From Olsenella profusa DSM 13989 (GTDB lineage Bacteria > Actinomycetota > Coriobacteriia > Coriobacteriales > Atopobiaceae): 64,000 nt of DNA. The position numbers and the translations under genes are program-made. Under the pieces are notes generated by a model that was not told the origin of the DNA, did not search any database, and saw only the letters and a program-made list of their open reading frames with translations. This document shows positions 54,900 to 64,000 of this stretch, piece after piece (positions within the stretch are counted from its first letter, which is position 1; the number at the start of each line of letters is the position of its first letter). The stretch spans positions 1 through 64,000 of the forward strand of contig NZ_JAUSQK010000001.1 of NCBI RefSeq assembly GCF_030811115.1. The letters run 5' to 3'.

Positions 54900-57179
54900 C
54901 TAGTGCTTGTGCCTGCGGTAGCGGCGGCGCGTGGCATGGGCACTCCCCTTGCGGTCGGTGGCCTTGAGGCGCGCGATCACGTCGTCGGCACTCTTCCCCT
55001 CGAGCCGCGAGCGCAGCGCCACGACCTGGTCACGCAGCTGGGCTGCCCGCTCGAAGTCCATGTCGGCCGAAGCCTGGATCATCTCGTCCTCGAGTGACCC
55101 CAGCACGCGGGACACCTCGCTGGCCGAGAGGCCCGAGAGCTCCTCGGCCACGGCGTCGGCCGCCGCGCGCTTCTCCTCGCCGTCGCCGGCCTCAGCGCCT
55201 GCCGCCGTGAAGAACTCGCCGTCCACGCGCGACTTGTCGCCCAGCGTGGCCGCGGCCTCCTCGATGAAGCTCGCCACGTCGGTGATGGACTTGTGGATGG
55301 TCTGCGGCACGATGCCGTGCTCCTCGTTGAAGGCCTCCTGGATCGAGCGGCGGCGCGCCGTCTCGTCCATAGCCTCGCGCATGGAGTCGGTCACGCTGTC
55401 CGCATACATGATCACCTGGCCGTGGGCGTTGCGGGCCGCACGTCCCATGGTCTGGATGAGGCCGCGCCGATTGCGGAGGAATCCCTCCTTGTCCGCGTCG
55501 AGGATGGCCACGAGCGAGACCTCGGGGATGTCCAGGCCCTCGCGCAGCAGGTTGATGCCCACGAGCACGTCGATCTTGCCCAAGCGCAGCTCGCGGATGA
55601 TGGCCACGCGGTCGAGCGTCGCCGTGTCGGAGTGCATGTAGTTCACGCGGATGCCCTCGTCGAGCAGGTGGTCGGTGAGGTCCTCGGCCATGCGCTTGGT
55701 GAGCGTGGTCACGAGCACGCGCTCCTTCTTGGCCGTGCGGGTCCTGATCTCGTCGATGAGATCGTCGATCTGTCCGCGCACCGGACGCAGCTCCACCTTG
55801 GGGTCCAACAGGCCGGTGGGACGGATGACCTGCTCCACCTCCTGCTGACTCACCTGTTCCTCGTAGTCGCCGGGCGTGGCCGAGACGTAGATGAACTGCG
55901 GGATGCGCCGCTCGAACTCGTCGAAGCGCAGCGGGCGGTTGTCGAGCGCCGAGGGCAGGCGGAAGCCGTGGTCCACGAGGGTCACCTTGCGCGAGCGGTC
56001 GCCCTCGTACATGCCGCGGATCTGCGGAACCGTCACGTGGCTCTCGTCGATGATGCAGAGCATGTCCTGGGGGAAGTAGTCGATGAGCGTGTAGGGTGGC
56101 TCGCCCGCCACACGGCCGTCCAGATGGCGCGAGTAGTTCTCGATGCCGGAGCAGTAGCCCATGGTCTCGAGCATCTCGAGGTCGTAGCTCGTGCGCTGCG
56201 AGAGGCGCTGGGCCTCGAGGATCATGTCGTTGTCCCTGAGCTCCTTGACGCGCCCCTCCAGCTCCTCCTCGATGGTCCTGATGGCATGGTTCACCTTGGG
56301 CCGCTCGGTCACGTAGTGCGAGGCGGGCCAGATGGGGATGGCATCGAACTCGCGCACGACGTCGCCGTTCAAGGCGTCCACCTCGGCGATGAGCTCCACC
56401 TCGTCGCCAAAGAAGCCGATGCGCAGGGGGTTCTCGGCGTAGGGCGGAAACACGTCCACGGTGTCGCCGCGCACGCGGAAGGTGCCGCGGGAAAGGTCGT
56501 AGTCGTTGCGGTCGTACTGGATGTCGATGAGCTCGCGGATGAGGTCGTCACGCTCGAGCGGCTGGGACTTGTCCACGTTGGGGGCGAGGCCCGCGTAGTC
56601 CTGCGGGCTGCCGATGCCATAGATGCAGCTCACGGATGCCACCACGATGACGTCGCGCCGGGAGAGCAGGCTCGAGGTGGCCTGGTGGCGCAGCTTCTCG
56701 ACCTCCTCGTTGATGGAGGCGTCCTTCTCGATGTAGGTGTCCGTCTGCGGGACGTAAGCCTCGGGCTGGTAGTAGTCGTAGTAGGAGACGAAGTACACGA
56801 CGGCGTTGTGGGGAAAGAGCTCCTTCATCTCGGACGCCACCTGGGCGGCCAGCGTCTTGTTGGGCTCCATGATGAGCGTAGGCCTCTGCACGGCCTCGAT
56901 GGTCTTGGCCATGGAGAAGGTCTTGCCCGAGCCCGTGACGCCGAGGAGCGTCTGGTAGCGCAGGCCGCGCTCGACGCCATCCGTGAGCCTGGCGATGGCC
57001 TGGGGCTGGTCGCCCGCCGGATCGAAGTCCGAGACCACCTCCAGGCGCTCGGTGCCGTGCGTGAGGCCGAAGCGCTTGAGCTCGGCGCCAAAGCGCTCCT
57101 TGGCCTCGGGCGTGCCCGCCAGCGGCTCATAGGTGATGGTCGTTCCCTCGTCCGACACAAAGCTGCGTGCCTCTGCCAT
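54900..57179 (-). CDS. uvrB: Excinuclease ABC subunit UvrB
   Basis: A 759-residue nucleotide excision repair helicase. Walker A is [13 protein letters not shown], the beta-hairpin that probes damage is [19 protein letters not shown], followed by DESHVTVPQ, the motif V-VI region [20 protein letters not shown] and TMGRAARN, and a C-terminal UVR motif ([16 protein letters not shown]) for UvrC. ATG 57179 begins the conserved protein; the longer frame to 57386 is not needed. Length is slightly above the usual 670 because of an N-terminal extension and a linker before UVR. It is not adjacent to uvrA or uvrC. Confidence 0.97.
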   Translation of the reverse strand: MAEARSFVSDEGTTITYEPLAGTPEAKERFGAELKRFGLTHGTERLEVVSDFDPAGDQPQAIARLTDGVERGLRYQTLLGVTGSGKTFSMAKTIEAVQRPTLIMEPNKTLAAQVASEMKELFPHNAVVYFVSYYDYYQPEAYVPQTDTYIEKDASINEEVEKLRHQATSSLLSRRDVIVVASVSCIYGIGSPQDYAGLAPNVDKSQPLERDDLIRELIDIQYDRNDYDLSRGTFRVRGDTVDVFPPYAENPLRIGFFGDEVELIAEVDALNGDVVREFDAIPIWPASHYVTERPKVNHAIRTIEEELEGRVKELRDNDMILEAQRLSQRTSYDLEMLETMGYCSGIENYSRHLDGRVAGEPPYTLIDYFPQDMLCIIDESHVTVPQIRGMYEGDRSRKVTLVDHGFRLPSALDNRPLRFDEFERRIPQFIYVSATPGDYEEQVSQQEVEQVIRPTGLLDPKVELRPVRGQIDDLIDEIRTRTAKKERVLVTTLTKRMAEDLTDHLLDEGIRVNYMHSDTATLDRVAIIRELRLGKIDVLVGINLLREGLDIPEVSLVAILDADKEGFLRNRRGLIQTMGRAARNAHGQVIMYADSVTDSMREAMDETARRRSIQEAFNEEHGIVPQTIHKSITDVASFIEEAAATLGDKSRVDGEFFTAAGAEAGDGEEKRAAADAVAEELSGLSASEVSRVLGSLEDEMIQASADMDFERAAQLRDQVVALRSRLEGKSADDVIARLKATDRKGSAHATRRRYRRHKH

Positions 57180-57409
57180 GCGACTCCCCTGCCATCCACG
57201 GTCATACAGGACAAGTGTACCCACCGTCCTCGCCCGCACGGCTTGGACACATTTGGCTCGTAAAGGAACCCCGGTCTCCGCAGGGTACCGCATCGAGCGG
57301 ACACGTGCAGGGGATCTCGCAGGTCTGTGCCGGCGCCCACCGCCGTCCTTCCCTCGCCGACGCGCACCACCAACATCGCAGGGCACAGCAGGAACTTGCC
57401 AACGAGCCG

Positions 57410-58819
57410 CTATCCGTCGTACATGTCCTCAGCGCATACCAGGCGTATGTCATCAGACGTTCGCCGCTGGACAACGTCCTCGCCAACGCGGGCTTTCGTG
57501 AAGAGATAGAGCCACTGCCTGCGGTACCTCCCCATCAAGCTGCTCCTGGCCTGCAGCACGGACACTGCTTCGCTCACATTGACCGAGTTGCGCCACTTGC
57601 ACTCGCCAAGCAGGACATCATGCTCAATCTCATCGGACGCGACCACGTCGATATCAGCCTGCTCATGTGCCACGGGGTCGGTCCTCCACCACGAGCCGAC
57701 ATTGGTCACCGTGAGGGGCAAGGCACCCTTTCGCGCCTGTCTCACCACCCATTCGCGACAGATCCGCTCGAAGACATGCCCCTCGTATTCGAGGCGTCGA
57801 CTGCCCGAGAGCAGGCGCTCCGCCACCTGAGAGCCAAGGCCGTTCTCCACCGTCGTGACATAGGGCGCCACAAATCGGTACCAGAACGAGAACGCTGGGT
57901 CTGCTATGCGATAGATGCTGCGACGGCTCTTGGATGGTTCCCCGTGTGGCACGACCCGCTCCACTATCCCCAGGTCAATCAGCGTCTTGAGGTAGGCGGT
58001 TATGCTCGAGGGCGACACTGAGGCACGGTCTGCGATCTGGTTGGAGCGCGTGGCGCCATTCGCGAGGGCCCGCATGACCGAGCTGTACACCGCAGGATCA
58101 CGCAGCTCCTGCCTCAGCAGCATGGACGGTTCCTCGAACATCAAGCCGGTACGATCAAAGAACAGCGCAGTCATGTTCTGCACATAGCCCTTGGTGGGGT
58201 CCAACGCCGCCAGATAGTAGGGTGTGCCGCCAAGACCTGCGTAATAGCTCATCCGCTCCTGTGGAGGGCAGGCAGGCATCATACGCGCGGCATCGAGATA
58301 GTCAAAGGGCAAGAGCTTGAGCTGAGCGCTGCGCCGGCCATAGAGGGGGCTCTTTTCGCCCAGGACCTTGCTTTTCATAAAGCCCTGATCGCTGCCGCAC
58401 AGGACCATGAGGCAGTTGGTCCCCTTGAAGTCATGATCTATCGCCACCTGGAGGGCAGAAGGCAGGCTCGCGTCCGACGCCGCAGCATAGGGAAACTCGT
58501 CAAAGACGAGCAGCAGGTGATCACCTCTGGCCGCCTGTGCGACAAAGCGCAACGCATCACGCCAGCTGGCAAACGAGGGCATGGAGTCGGGCAGACCAAC
58601 GTGGGCCGCCACTGCCGCCGTGAAGTCCCGAAGGTTGTCCACGTCGGACTGTATCTGGGCAGTGAAGAAGAGCGTCGGCTTATCGCCAGAGAAGCGCTCA
58701 AGCAAGGCGGTCTTCCCCACGCGTCGACGCCCATAGACCACCGCTAGCTGAAAGCCGCCCCGTGCCTTGTCGTACAGCTCCTGCAATATCCGCAGCTCTT
58801 CATCACGTCCGACGAACAT
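57410..58819 (-). CDS. Archaeal-type ATPase with DUF234 domain
   Basis: A protein of about 469 residues: [16 protein letters not shown], Walker [18 protein letters not shown] near 30, Walker [14 protein letters not shown] near 105, then a winged-helix region ([20 protein letters not shown] near 270). It ends in the DUF234 nuclease-like domain with DIDVVASDE...LLGECKWRN. Such ATPases are common orphan genes whose function is not established. ATG 58819 follows AGGTG; GTG 58822 is in frame. The upstream 200 bases contain an AT-rich promoter-like stretch with AAGTAT/ATACTT repeats near 58850-58890. Confidence 0.87.
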   Translation of the reverse strand: MFVGRDEELRILQELYDKARGGFQLAVVYGRRRVGKTALLERFSGDKPTLFFTAQIQSDVDNLRDFTAAVAAHVGLPDSMPSFASWRDALRFVAQAARGDHLLLVFDEFPYAAASDASLPSALQVAIDHDFKGTNCLMVLCGSDQGFMKSKVLGEKSPLYGRRSAQLKLLPFDYLDAARMMPACPPQERMSYYAGLGGTPYYLAALDPTKGYVQNMTALFFDRTGLMFEEPSMLLRQELRDPAVYSSVMRALANGATRSNQIADRASVSPSSITAYLKTLIDLGIVERVVPHGEPSKSRRSIYRIADPAFSFWYRFVAPYVTTVENGLGSQVAERLLSGSRRLEYEGHVFERICREWVVRQARKGALPLTVTNVGSWWRTDPVAHEQADIDVVASDEIEHDVLLGECKWRNSVNVSEAVSVLQARSSLMGRYRRQWLYLFTKARVGEDVVQRRTSDDIRLVCAEDMYDG

Positions 58820-59038
58820 CACGCACCTGCTAACATACTTACTGTAATAATACTTATCGCAACAAGTATGCTAGCACGAATACTTCTTTCTACGGTTCAT
58901 CAGAGGTGCCATTCGTTCGGGCGGGCAGTCCTCCCTATCGTGCAGCGCGCAGGCCAACACAGAGCAAAGAAAGTAGGGGCCTCGCGTCGGAAAGGAGGAA
59001 AGGACGTAAGACCCCTTGAAGGCTGACGCAGAGCGCAG

Positions 59039-60253
59039 CTACTTGGTCTTGGAAGCGGGCTCCTGCTGCGTGATGCAGTGGACATTGCCACCACCGTAGA
59101 CAATCTGCTCGGACTGGACGCCAACGACCTTGTAGGCACCTGCGCCCCAGGTCTCGTCATAAATCCTCTGCAGGGTCTCGACGGCGAGCGCGTCATTGGC
59201 GTCACTGTACTGTGGGGTGATGACGCCACCATTGGTAACGAGGTAGTTCATGTATGAAGCAATCAGCGGCTCATCGGCAACGCGAGGCTCGGCGTTCTCG
59301 TCGATGTCGATGGTGTCGCATGCCTCCTGGCTCATGTACAGCGGCTTAGCGGGCATCGGAAGCTTGTAGACCTTGAGCTTGCGGCCCTTGGCGTCAGTCG
59401 CATTGGAGAGGGTCTCGTACGCGGCATGGCACTGGCGGTAGAATGGATAGCTGAGATCGTCGGCCCAGATGACGGCAACGACGCCAGGGGCGATGAATGT
59501 GGCGACATCATCGATGTGGCCGTTGGTCTCCTCGGGATCGATGCCCTCCTTGACCCATATGACCTTCTCAACACCTAGATACTCCTTGAGGTGCTCGGTC
59601 ATGTACGCGCGAAGCTCCTCGCTCCAGGGCTCGAACTTCAGCCGGTAGGTGGGCCAGATGGAATCAGGGTCCTCCTCCCTCTCGCGCACGGCAGAGGCGG
59701 TGCGGCCTGGGGAGAGCAGGCACTGGTCGGTGACGATGACCGTGCCCTCGCCGTCTACGGTGATGGAGCCGCCCTCTAGGATCATGTCATCGGGACGGTA
59801 GCGACGCACGCCGGAGAGCTCGGCCATCTTGAGCGCAATCTGCTCGTCCTTGTCCCAGGGGAAGTAGAGGCCGTCGACCATGCCGCCGTAGGCATTGAAG
59901 TGCCAGTGGTTGGCACGGACCTCGCCCTCGTCGTTGATGACGTAGGTGGCCCCCGTGTCTCGGAACCAGGCGTCATCGGTGGTCATCTCGATGACGGTGA
60001 CGTTCTCATCCTCCTCGAAGACCGCCTTGCAGTTGGCGTAGTCGACCTGGTTGGCGCACATGTACACTGGAGTGAACGCAGCAATAGCGCGGGCGATGGC
60101 GGTATACTGCCTCTGTGCGGGCTTGGCGCCGTTCTGCCAGGTGTCGGTGCGGTGCGGCCAACCCATCCAGACGCGCCTCTGGGGAGAGAACTCCGCAGGC
60201 ATGTAGAAACCATCGGACTTGGGGGTAGAGTCGGACTCGTAGATGGTGCGCAT
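59039..60253 (-). CDS. aguA: Agmatine deiminase
   Basis: A 404-residue guanidino-group modifying enzyme that hydrolyses agmatine to N-carbamoylputrescine and ammonia. Key sequence elements are MPAEFSPQRRVWMGWPHR, TDDAWFRDTG, NGHIDDVATF with the catalytic His, and the nucleophilic Cys in YGGGNVHCITQQ near the C-terminus. ATG 60253 has AAAGGAGG 9 bases upstream. It is third in an operon after the carbamoyltransferase and the antiporter. The pathway yields ATP through carbamate kinase and raises pH. Confidence 0.96.
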   Translation of the reverse strand: MRTIYESDSTPKSDGFYMPAEFSPQRRVWMGWPHRTDTWQNGAKPAQRQYTAIARAIAAFTPVYMCANQVDYANCKAVFEEDENVTVIEMTTDDAWFRDTGATYVINDEGEVRANHWHFNAYGGMVDGLYFPWDKDEQIALKMAELSGVRRYRPDDMILEGGSITVDGEGTVIVTDQCLLSPGRTASAVREREEDPDSIWPTYRLKFEPWSEELRAYMTEHLKEYLGVEKVIWVKEGIDPEETNGHIDDVATFIAPGVVAVIWADDLSYPFYRQCHAAYETLSNATDAKGRKLKVYKLPMPAKPLYMSQEACDTIDIDENAEPRVADEPLIASYMNYLVTNGGVITPQYSDANDALAVETLQRIYDETWGAGAYKVVGVQSEQIVYGGGNVHCITQQEPASKTK

Positions 60254-60347
60254 GGGATATTGCCTCCTTTTTGTGTGGGGTGGGAATGTCTTCCGCCCCA
60301 ACCTATGGACAGCCAAGAACAGAATGCCTTCGAGGTAACGGGGCCGA

Positions 60348-61784
60348 CTACCCTTGCGCCTCTGTGGCCGCCTCCTCGACCAAACGCCGCGCTGCAAGCT
60401 CAGGGGTGAGGCCCTTGTACTCTTCCTTGCGGTCGCGGGCAGACCAGATGCGAACGACCTCGCCGATGGCAAGCAGGACGAAGAAGCCAATGAGCATCGG
60501 AACCTTATCGCCAACCTCGCCGGCATTGAGCGGCACGATGGTCGCGACGATGGTGAGGACGAGAAGCACGGCGGGGACGATCAACGCCACCTTCATCATG
60601 GTGTCCTTGAAGGGGAACTCGAAGACGCGCTTGCGGCTTGGGTCGTTCTTGCGGAGGTTGATGAACGCCGGGAACATCGGGATGTAAGTCAGGAGCAGGA
60701 AGACCACGGAAAGGCCAAAGAGCATCCAGAAGATGTTGTTGGAGATGAACTCATTGGGGATGAGCTGGATGCAGAGAATCAGCGAGGAAACGACGCCATT
60801 GGTGATGGCGGCACCATCGGGCATGCCGGTCTTCTCGTTCATCTTGCCAAAGCACTTGGGCATGTTGCCGGTCTGGGCAGCGTAGGCTGCGACGGAGTTC
60901 ACACCAAAGGACCATGAGGCCATGTTGGCAAAGAGCGTGATCAGGAACGCCACGCAGATGACCTTGAAGAGGACGGAGTCGCCCACCATGGTCTGGACTG
61001 CCACAATCATGCCATAGTCGGGGTCGATCTGATCAGCAGGGATGGCCGCACCGATGCCATAGCCTGTGAACAGGTAGATGATGGCAATGGTGGCGCCGCC
61101 TATGATGATAGCGCGGGGAATCTCAGTCTTGGGATTCCTCATGTCATCGGTCATAGTGCAGATGACCTCGAAGCCCATGAAGTTGAAGATGATGATCGAG
61201 AGGTATCCCAACGCCCCAAAGTTGGAGAGGTCGGGCAGGAAAGTCGCAGGGCTCATGTCAGTCGCGAAGCCGTGCTGGGTGGCATACCAGATGCCGAGGA
61301 CACCAACGATGACGGCAACGGCTACCTTGATGATGGCGCCCCCATTGAGCACGATCTGGGAGTCGGATACCTTGGAGAAGGCCATGAAGGTAACGACCCA
61401 GGTGAAGGCAAGCTCCACGGCAATCGCGGCAAGGAGGTTGAACTCGATGCCAAACGCCATGTTGATGATGTCGGGGAACATGGTTGCTAGCGACGCAATC
61501 CAGAACGGGTAGTTGACCCAGTAGTAATAGGATGCGCGGGCGGCCCACTTGTCGCCAAGGCCGTCACGAATCCAGTCGATGATGCCACCCTCGCCATCGT
61601 AGGTGGTACCAAGCTCGGCGACAGCGAGGCCATAGGGCAGCAGGAAGGTGACGATCAAGAAGATCCACCAGAAGAACTGCTGGTTGCCGATGGCCGCGGC
61701 CGGCGCTGCTGCCTCGCACACAAAGACGACGCAGATGACGGTCGAGATGATGGTGAGAAACGAGAGTCCCTTCCTCTCACTCAT
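60348..61784 (-). CDS. aguD: Agmatine:putrescine antiporter (APC family)
   Basis: A 478-residue integral membrane protein of the APC superfamily with about 12 helices. It starts with the SERKGLSFLTIISTVICVVF segment and has the conserved FNFMGFEVICTMTDDMRNP loop near residue 205. In agmatine-catabolising bacteria the exchange of agmatine for putrescine is done by such a carrier. Position between the carbamoyltransferase and aguA makes this the obvious substrate; sequence alone would only say basic amine or amino acid antiporter. Confidence 0.88.
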   Translation of the reverse strand: MSERKGLSFLTIISTVICVVFVCEAAAPAAAIGNQQFFWWIFLIVTFLLPYGLAVAELGTTYDGEGGIIDWIRDGLGDKWAARASYYYWVNYPFWIASLATMFPDIINMAFGIEFNLLAAIAVELAFTWVVTFMAFSKVSDSQIVLNGGAIIKVAVAVIVGVLGIWYATQHGFATDMSPATFLPDLSNFGALGYLSIIIFNFMGFEVICTMTDDMRNPKTEIPRAIIIGGATIAIIYLFTGYGIGAAIPADQIDPDYGMIVAVQTMVGDSVLFKVICVAFLITLFANMASWSFGVNSVAAYAAQTGNMPKCFGKMNEKTGMPDGAAITNGVVSSLILCIQLIPNEFISNNIFWMLFGLSVVFLLLTYIPMFPAFINLRKNDPSRKRVFEFPFKDTMMKVALIVPAVLLVLTIVATIVPLNAGEVGDKVPMLIGFFVLLAIGEVVRIWSARDRKEEYKGLTPELAARRLVEEAATEAQG

Positions 61785-61900
61785 GACGGCTCCTTTCCTT
61801 TACGGGTGCTGGGCCCTCCCAGCATAAGAACCTCCCCCGAGGCACTGGCCCACCGGGAGCACGCCACCTCAGGCTCTATCCAGCCCCATGCGCCATCCAC

Positions 61901-62959
61901 CTAGGCCTGAAGAGCCTCGATGTGAGCGAGCGCGGCGTGCAGCTCCTCTTTGGAGGAGTAGTCCACGCCCTCGTCGTTGAGCGGGGTGCGCTTGCCAAAG
62001 GTGGCGAGAAGGGCACGGATGGAATGCTTGCGGTTCTCGGCCTCGTCCCAGCACAGCGAGCGCTCGGAGTCATCCATAACCTCGTCGGTTACCTCCTCGC
62101 CGCGGGTAGCGGGCAGACAGTGCATGAACTTAGAGTTGGGGCCGGCATAGTTCATGAGGTCCATGTTGACCTGGTACTTGGGATAGAAGACATCCATGTA
62201 GGACTCGCCACCCTCCTCGGCGTCGTAGAGGCCGTACCAGACGTCGGTGTAGACGAAGTCGGCACCCTTGATGCACTCGATGTCATCAGAAATCACGATG
62301 GTGCCACCGGACTCCTTGCAGTTGGCCTCGCCGATGGCAAGGAGGTCAACCTTGTTCTCAACCTGAAGGCCACCGTCGGTGATCTGGTGACCCTTGGGTC
62401 CGAACTGGACGAAGTGCATGCCGATCTTGGAGCAGATGAACATCAAGGACACGCAGACCTGGGTCGCGTCGCCGATGAAAGCGAGGGTGCAGTCCTCGAT
62501 GCGTTTGCCCTCGGGGACATTCTCGAGCATAGTGAGAAGGTCGCCAATCTCCTGGGTTGGGTGGTTGTACTCGGACATGCCGTTGATGACGGCGACGGCA
62601 GAGCCCTCGGCCAGGCCCTGAACGTCCTTGTGACGGTTGACGCGGGCCATCATGATGTCAAGTAGGGACCCCATGACACGGGCTGTGTCGCCGAGGGACT
62701 CGTGGCCGCCGAGCTGGATGGTGCCGGGGCCGTAGAACTGGGCGTGGCCGCCGAGATCGGTCATGGCAGTCTCGAAGGAGAGACGGGTACGGGTGGAGAC
62801 TTGCTGGAAGATCATGCCGAGGGACTTGTTGCGTAGGAGATGGGGGTAGTAGCCATTCTGCTTGATGGCCTTCTTCATTGCGATGGCGAGATCCTCGATC
62901 GCGAGAATCTGCTCCTTGGTAAAGTCGTTGGAATCAATGAAGTCCTTGACCATTGCCAT
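61901..62959 (-). CDS. ptcA: Putrescine carbamoyltransferase
   Basis: A 352-residue transcarbamylase that phosphorolyses N-carbamoylputrescine to putrescine and carbamoyl phosphate. Carbamoyl-phosphate motif STRTRLSFE is near residue 55, [10 protein letters not shown] near 145, and [11 protein letters not shown] near 275. The C-terminal helical extension after [14 protein letters not shown] is typical of PTC rather than ornithine carbamoyltransferase. ATG 62959 has AAAGGAG 8 bases upstream. First gene of the agmatine operon and divergent from a membrane regulator. Confidence 0.92.
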   Translation of the reverse strand: MAMVKDFIDSNDFTKEQILAIEDLAIAMKKAIKQNGYYPHLLRNKSLGMIFQQVSTRTRLSFETAMTDLGGHAQFYGPGTIQLGGHESLGDTARVMGSLLDIMMARVNRHKDVQGLAEGSAVAVINGMSEYNHPTQEIGDLLTMLENVPEGKRIEDCTLAFIGDATQVCVSLMFICSKIGMHFVQFGPKGHQITDGGLQVENKVDLLAIGEANCKESGGTIVISDDIECIKGADFVYTDVWYGLYDAEEGGESYMDVFYPKYQVNMDLMNYAGPNSKFMHCLPATRGEEVTDEVMDDSERSLCWDEAENRKHSIRALLATFGKRTPLNDEGVDYSSKEELHAALAHIEALQA

Positions 62960-63226
62960 GGCGCAACTCCTTTCCTGCCGGATCGCCCGGATCGCGTGGG
63001 GTGCGTCCTGCACCCCTCAAACGCCTTGGTGCACCCACTATCCAGAACTCCAGGGAACAGATCCAGCTTATTTGGGTTTAACGGGCATTTGTCGAAATAC
63101 AACTCGGCTAAACTTGCGTATCGGTATTTTGGCCGCATAGCGTGCGCCTTGCTTCTCCCGATCACCCTATTATGGTAGGGGACAGGGAGCGTTCGAGACC
63201 GGTGCCGCTGTTTGGGAGGCAAGCGA
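62960..63226. promoter_or_regulatory. Divergent promoter region of the agmatine operon
   Basis: A region of 267 bases with an inverted repeat CCCTA-ttatgg-TAGGG (63165-63180) near the regulator gene and an AAATAC...GTATTT pair (63095-63128). One of these is a fair candidate for the regulator's binding site. TATTATGG overlapping the first could be a -10 element. Confidence 0.45.
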
Positions 63227-64000
63227 GTGAGTGGCGTCATGTTCGCCTATACGATTGCATTGATCTTGGTCTGCGCCTGCGCAGCATTCCTGTCACTTGC
63301 CGCCTACTACGTCTCGCGCCGCCGCGCCCTCCTGGCACGCATCGGCTTTTTCGTCTTCTACATCCTCGACACAGTAGGCATCTTTGGTTCCGAGTGGATG
63401 ATTCTCAGCCTCGAGCAAGACCCCTCCTTTTACTATGGCATCGAGAGTCCCGTGCTGAAGGTCCTTCTCTCGACGGGCGTGCTCCTGTGCTATTGGCTCA
63501 TCGTCGCTCACGTCATCGACGAGCACGACCGTCGGGCACTCCTTGTCCCCACAGTGGCATATGTCGCCCTTGCCATCCTCGTCATCGCAGTCATGCCCTA
63601 CGGCAAAGGCCGCCAGTGGTCGTACTACTCGCTGAGACAGGCCTTCCTCTACTTCACACAGGTCTATGCGTACCTCCGCTACCGCAGGTCCTGCGATGAC
63701 GTCTATCGGACGCGCATGGCACGCCATTGCAGGACTTGGATCGTCATGTGGATCATCATCACGGCTATCCTCGTCGAAGACTCGTTGGTCATCCTTGTAG
63801 CGCCCATACCCAGCACCACGGACAGCTGGGCCATGTTCCTGTTCCTGTCCGCACGCAACGTCAGCGAGAACGTGATGGCGTGCTACGTGGCATATATCTG
63901 CACCAAAGACGCCGTCAAGCAGTTGAACCTCCGCGCGGAGAAGGCGCCCGAGGCCAGGCCTGACGCCACTGGCAAGGATGACCTCAAGTCCCACATCGAC
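63227..64000 (+). CDS. Membrane regulator, AguR/LuxR-like N-terminal part (partial)
   Basis: A frame from GTG 63227 (GGGAGG 7 bases upstream) stays open to the end of the window. It encodes 258 residues so far with about seven membrane helices (AYTIALILVCACAAFLSLA, VLKVLLSTGVLLCYWLIVA, VPTVAYVALAILVIAVMPYG and others) and then a soluble linker (QLNLRAEKAPEARPDATGK). Coriobacteriia and lactic acid bacteria have membrane-bound LuxR-type regulators of agmatine genes (AguR), with the DNA-binding domain at the C-terminus. That domain would lie beyond the window, so the class is inferred from the topology and the position. Confidence 0.65.
   Translation, partial: MSGVMFAYTIALILVCACAAFLSLAAYYVSRRRALLARIGFFVFYILDTVGIFGSEWMILSLEQDPSFYYGIESPVLKVLLSTGVLLCYWLIVAHVIDEHDRRALLVPTVAYVALAILVIAVMPYGKGRQWSYYSLRQAFLYFTQVYAYLRYRRSCDDVYRTRMARHCRTWIVMWIIITAILVEDSLVILVAPIPSTTDSWAMFLFLSARNVSENVMACYVAYICTKDAVKQLNLRAEKAPEARPDATGKDDLKSHID

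Noticed and set aside
55293-57263. A 656-codon ORF on the plus strand opposite uvrB
   Set aside because: It is the antisense shadow of a highly conserved GC-rich gene. Its composition (runs of Val, Leu, Arg, His) has no recognisable domain.
1-64000. CRISPR arrays, rRNA and tRNA genes
   Set aside because: No regularly spaced short repeats and no recognisable tRNA or rRNA sequence were seen on either strand. The only repeats are the IS-related ones and the three structured intergenic copies.

Overview
The window looks like a chromosome segment of a moderately GC-rich anaerobic actinobacterium. My best guess is the class Coriobacteriia (Olsenella or a relative in Atopobiaceae). This is inferred from the combination of an agmatine deiminase operon with a membrane-anchored regulator, PTS sugar uptake, high-GC codon use and the many IS3, IS21, IS30, IS110, IS256 and IS1634 type elements. 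No rRNA or tRNA gene or CRISPR array was seen.

Layout. 1-1.2 kb: a decayed IS3 transposase. 1.3-10.8 kb: a class 2 DISARM anti-phage locus (5mC methylase drmMII, converging on drmE-drmA-drmB) without the usual drmC. 11.4-15.3 kb: small accessory genes, namely a DUF4143 ATPase, a RelE/HigB-type toxin with its Xre antitoxin, an AbrB antitoxin beside a frameshifted PIN toxin, and a broken ORF6N gene. 15.6-22.7 kb: a tight four-gene operon I do not recognise as a described system: dynamin-like GTPase, HerA/FtsK-like ATPase with a long Ser/Thr/Gly-rich insert, a WHH/HNH-type nuclease toxin and a DUF6985-like probable immunity protein. 22.9-31.1 kb: an IS graveyard, including an IS inside an IS and an IS1634-family element flanked by 430-bp direct repeats. 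31.2-36.4 kb: a RiPP-like operon (Cys-rich precursor peptide, RadC/JAB protease, two E1/ThiF enzymes with PqqD-like N-termini, UvrA-like ABC protein). 36.7-43.1 kb: three nested insertion sequences, one of them extensively eroded toward G+C.

43.1-47.9 kb: an RpiR-type regulator diverging from a sugar-phosphate operon (cupin glucose-6-phosphate isomerase, 3-hexulose-6-phosphate synthase, 6-phospho-3-hexuloisomerase, PTS EIIBC). Together these would import and phosphorylate a sugar and connect hexose phosphate with ribulose 5-phosphate. 47.9-52 kb: a dhaK stub, broken IS30 and IS21 pieces, and the remains of an exopolysaccharide locus (Wzz-like protein, truncated tyrosine kinase, Wzx flippase split by an IS256 with a clear 8-bp target duplication). 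52-54.9 kb: a nuclease-fold hypothetical gene and a zinc macrodomain hydrolase, separated by three copies of a structured intergenic repeat. 54.9-58.8 kb: uvrB and a DUF234 ATPase. 59-64 kb: the agmatine deiminase operon (putrescine carbamoyltransferase, antiporter, agmatine deiminase) diverging from a partial membrane regulator that runs off the end. Carbamate kinase is not in the window.

The two best candidates for undescribed biology are the dynamin/HerA/nuclease/immunity operon (15.6-22.7 kb) and the twin-E1 peptide operon (31.2-36.4 kb). Function statements come from family recognition by eye; no database search was run.
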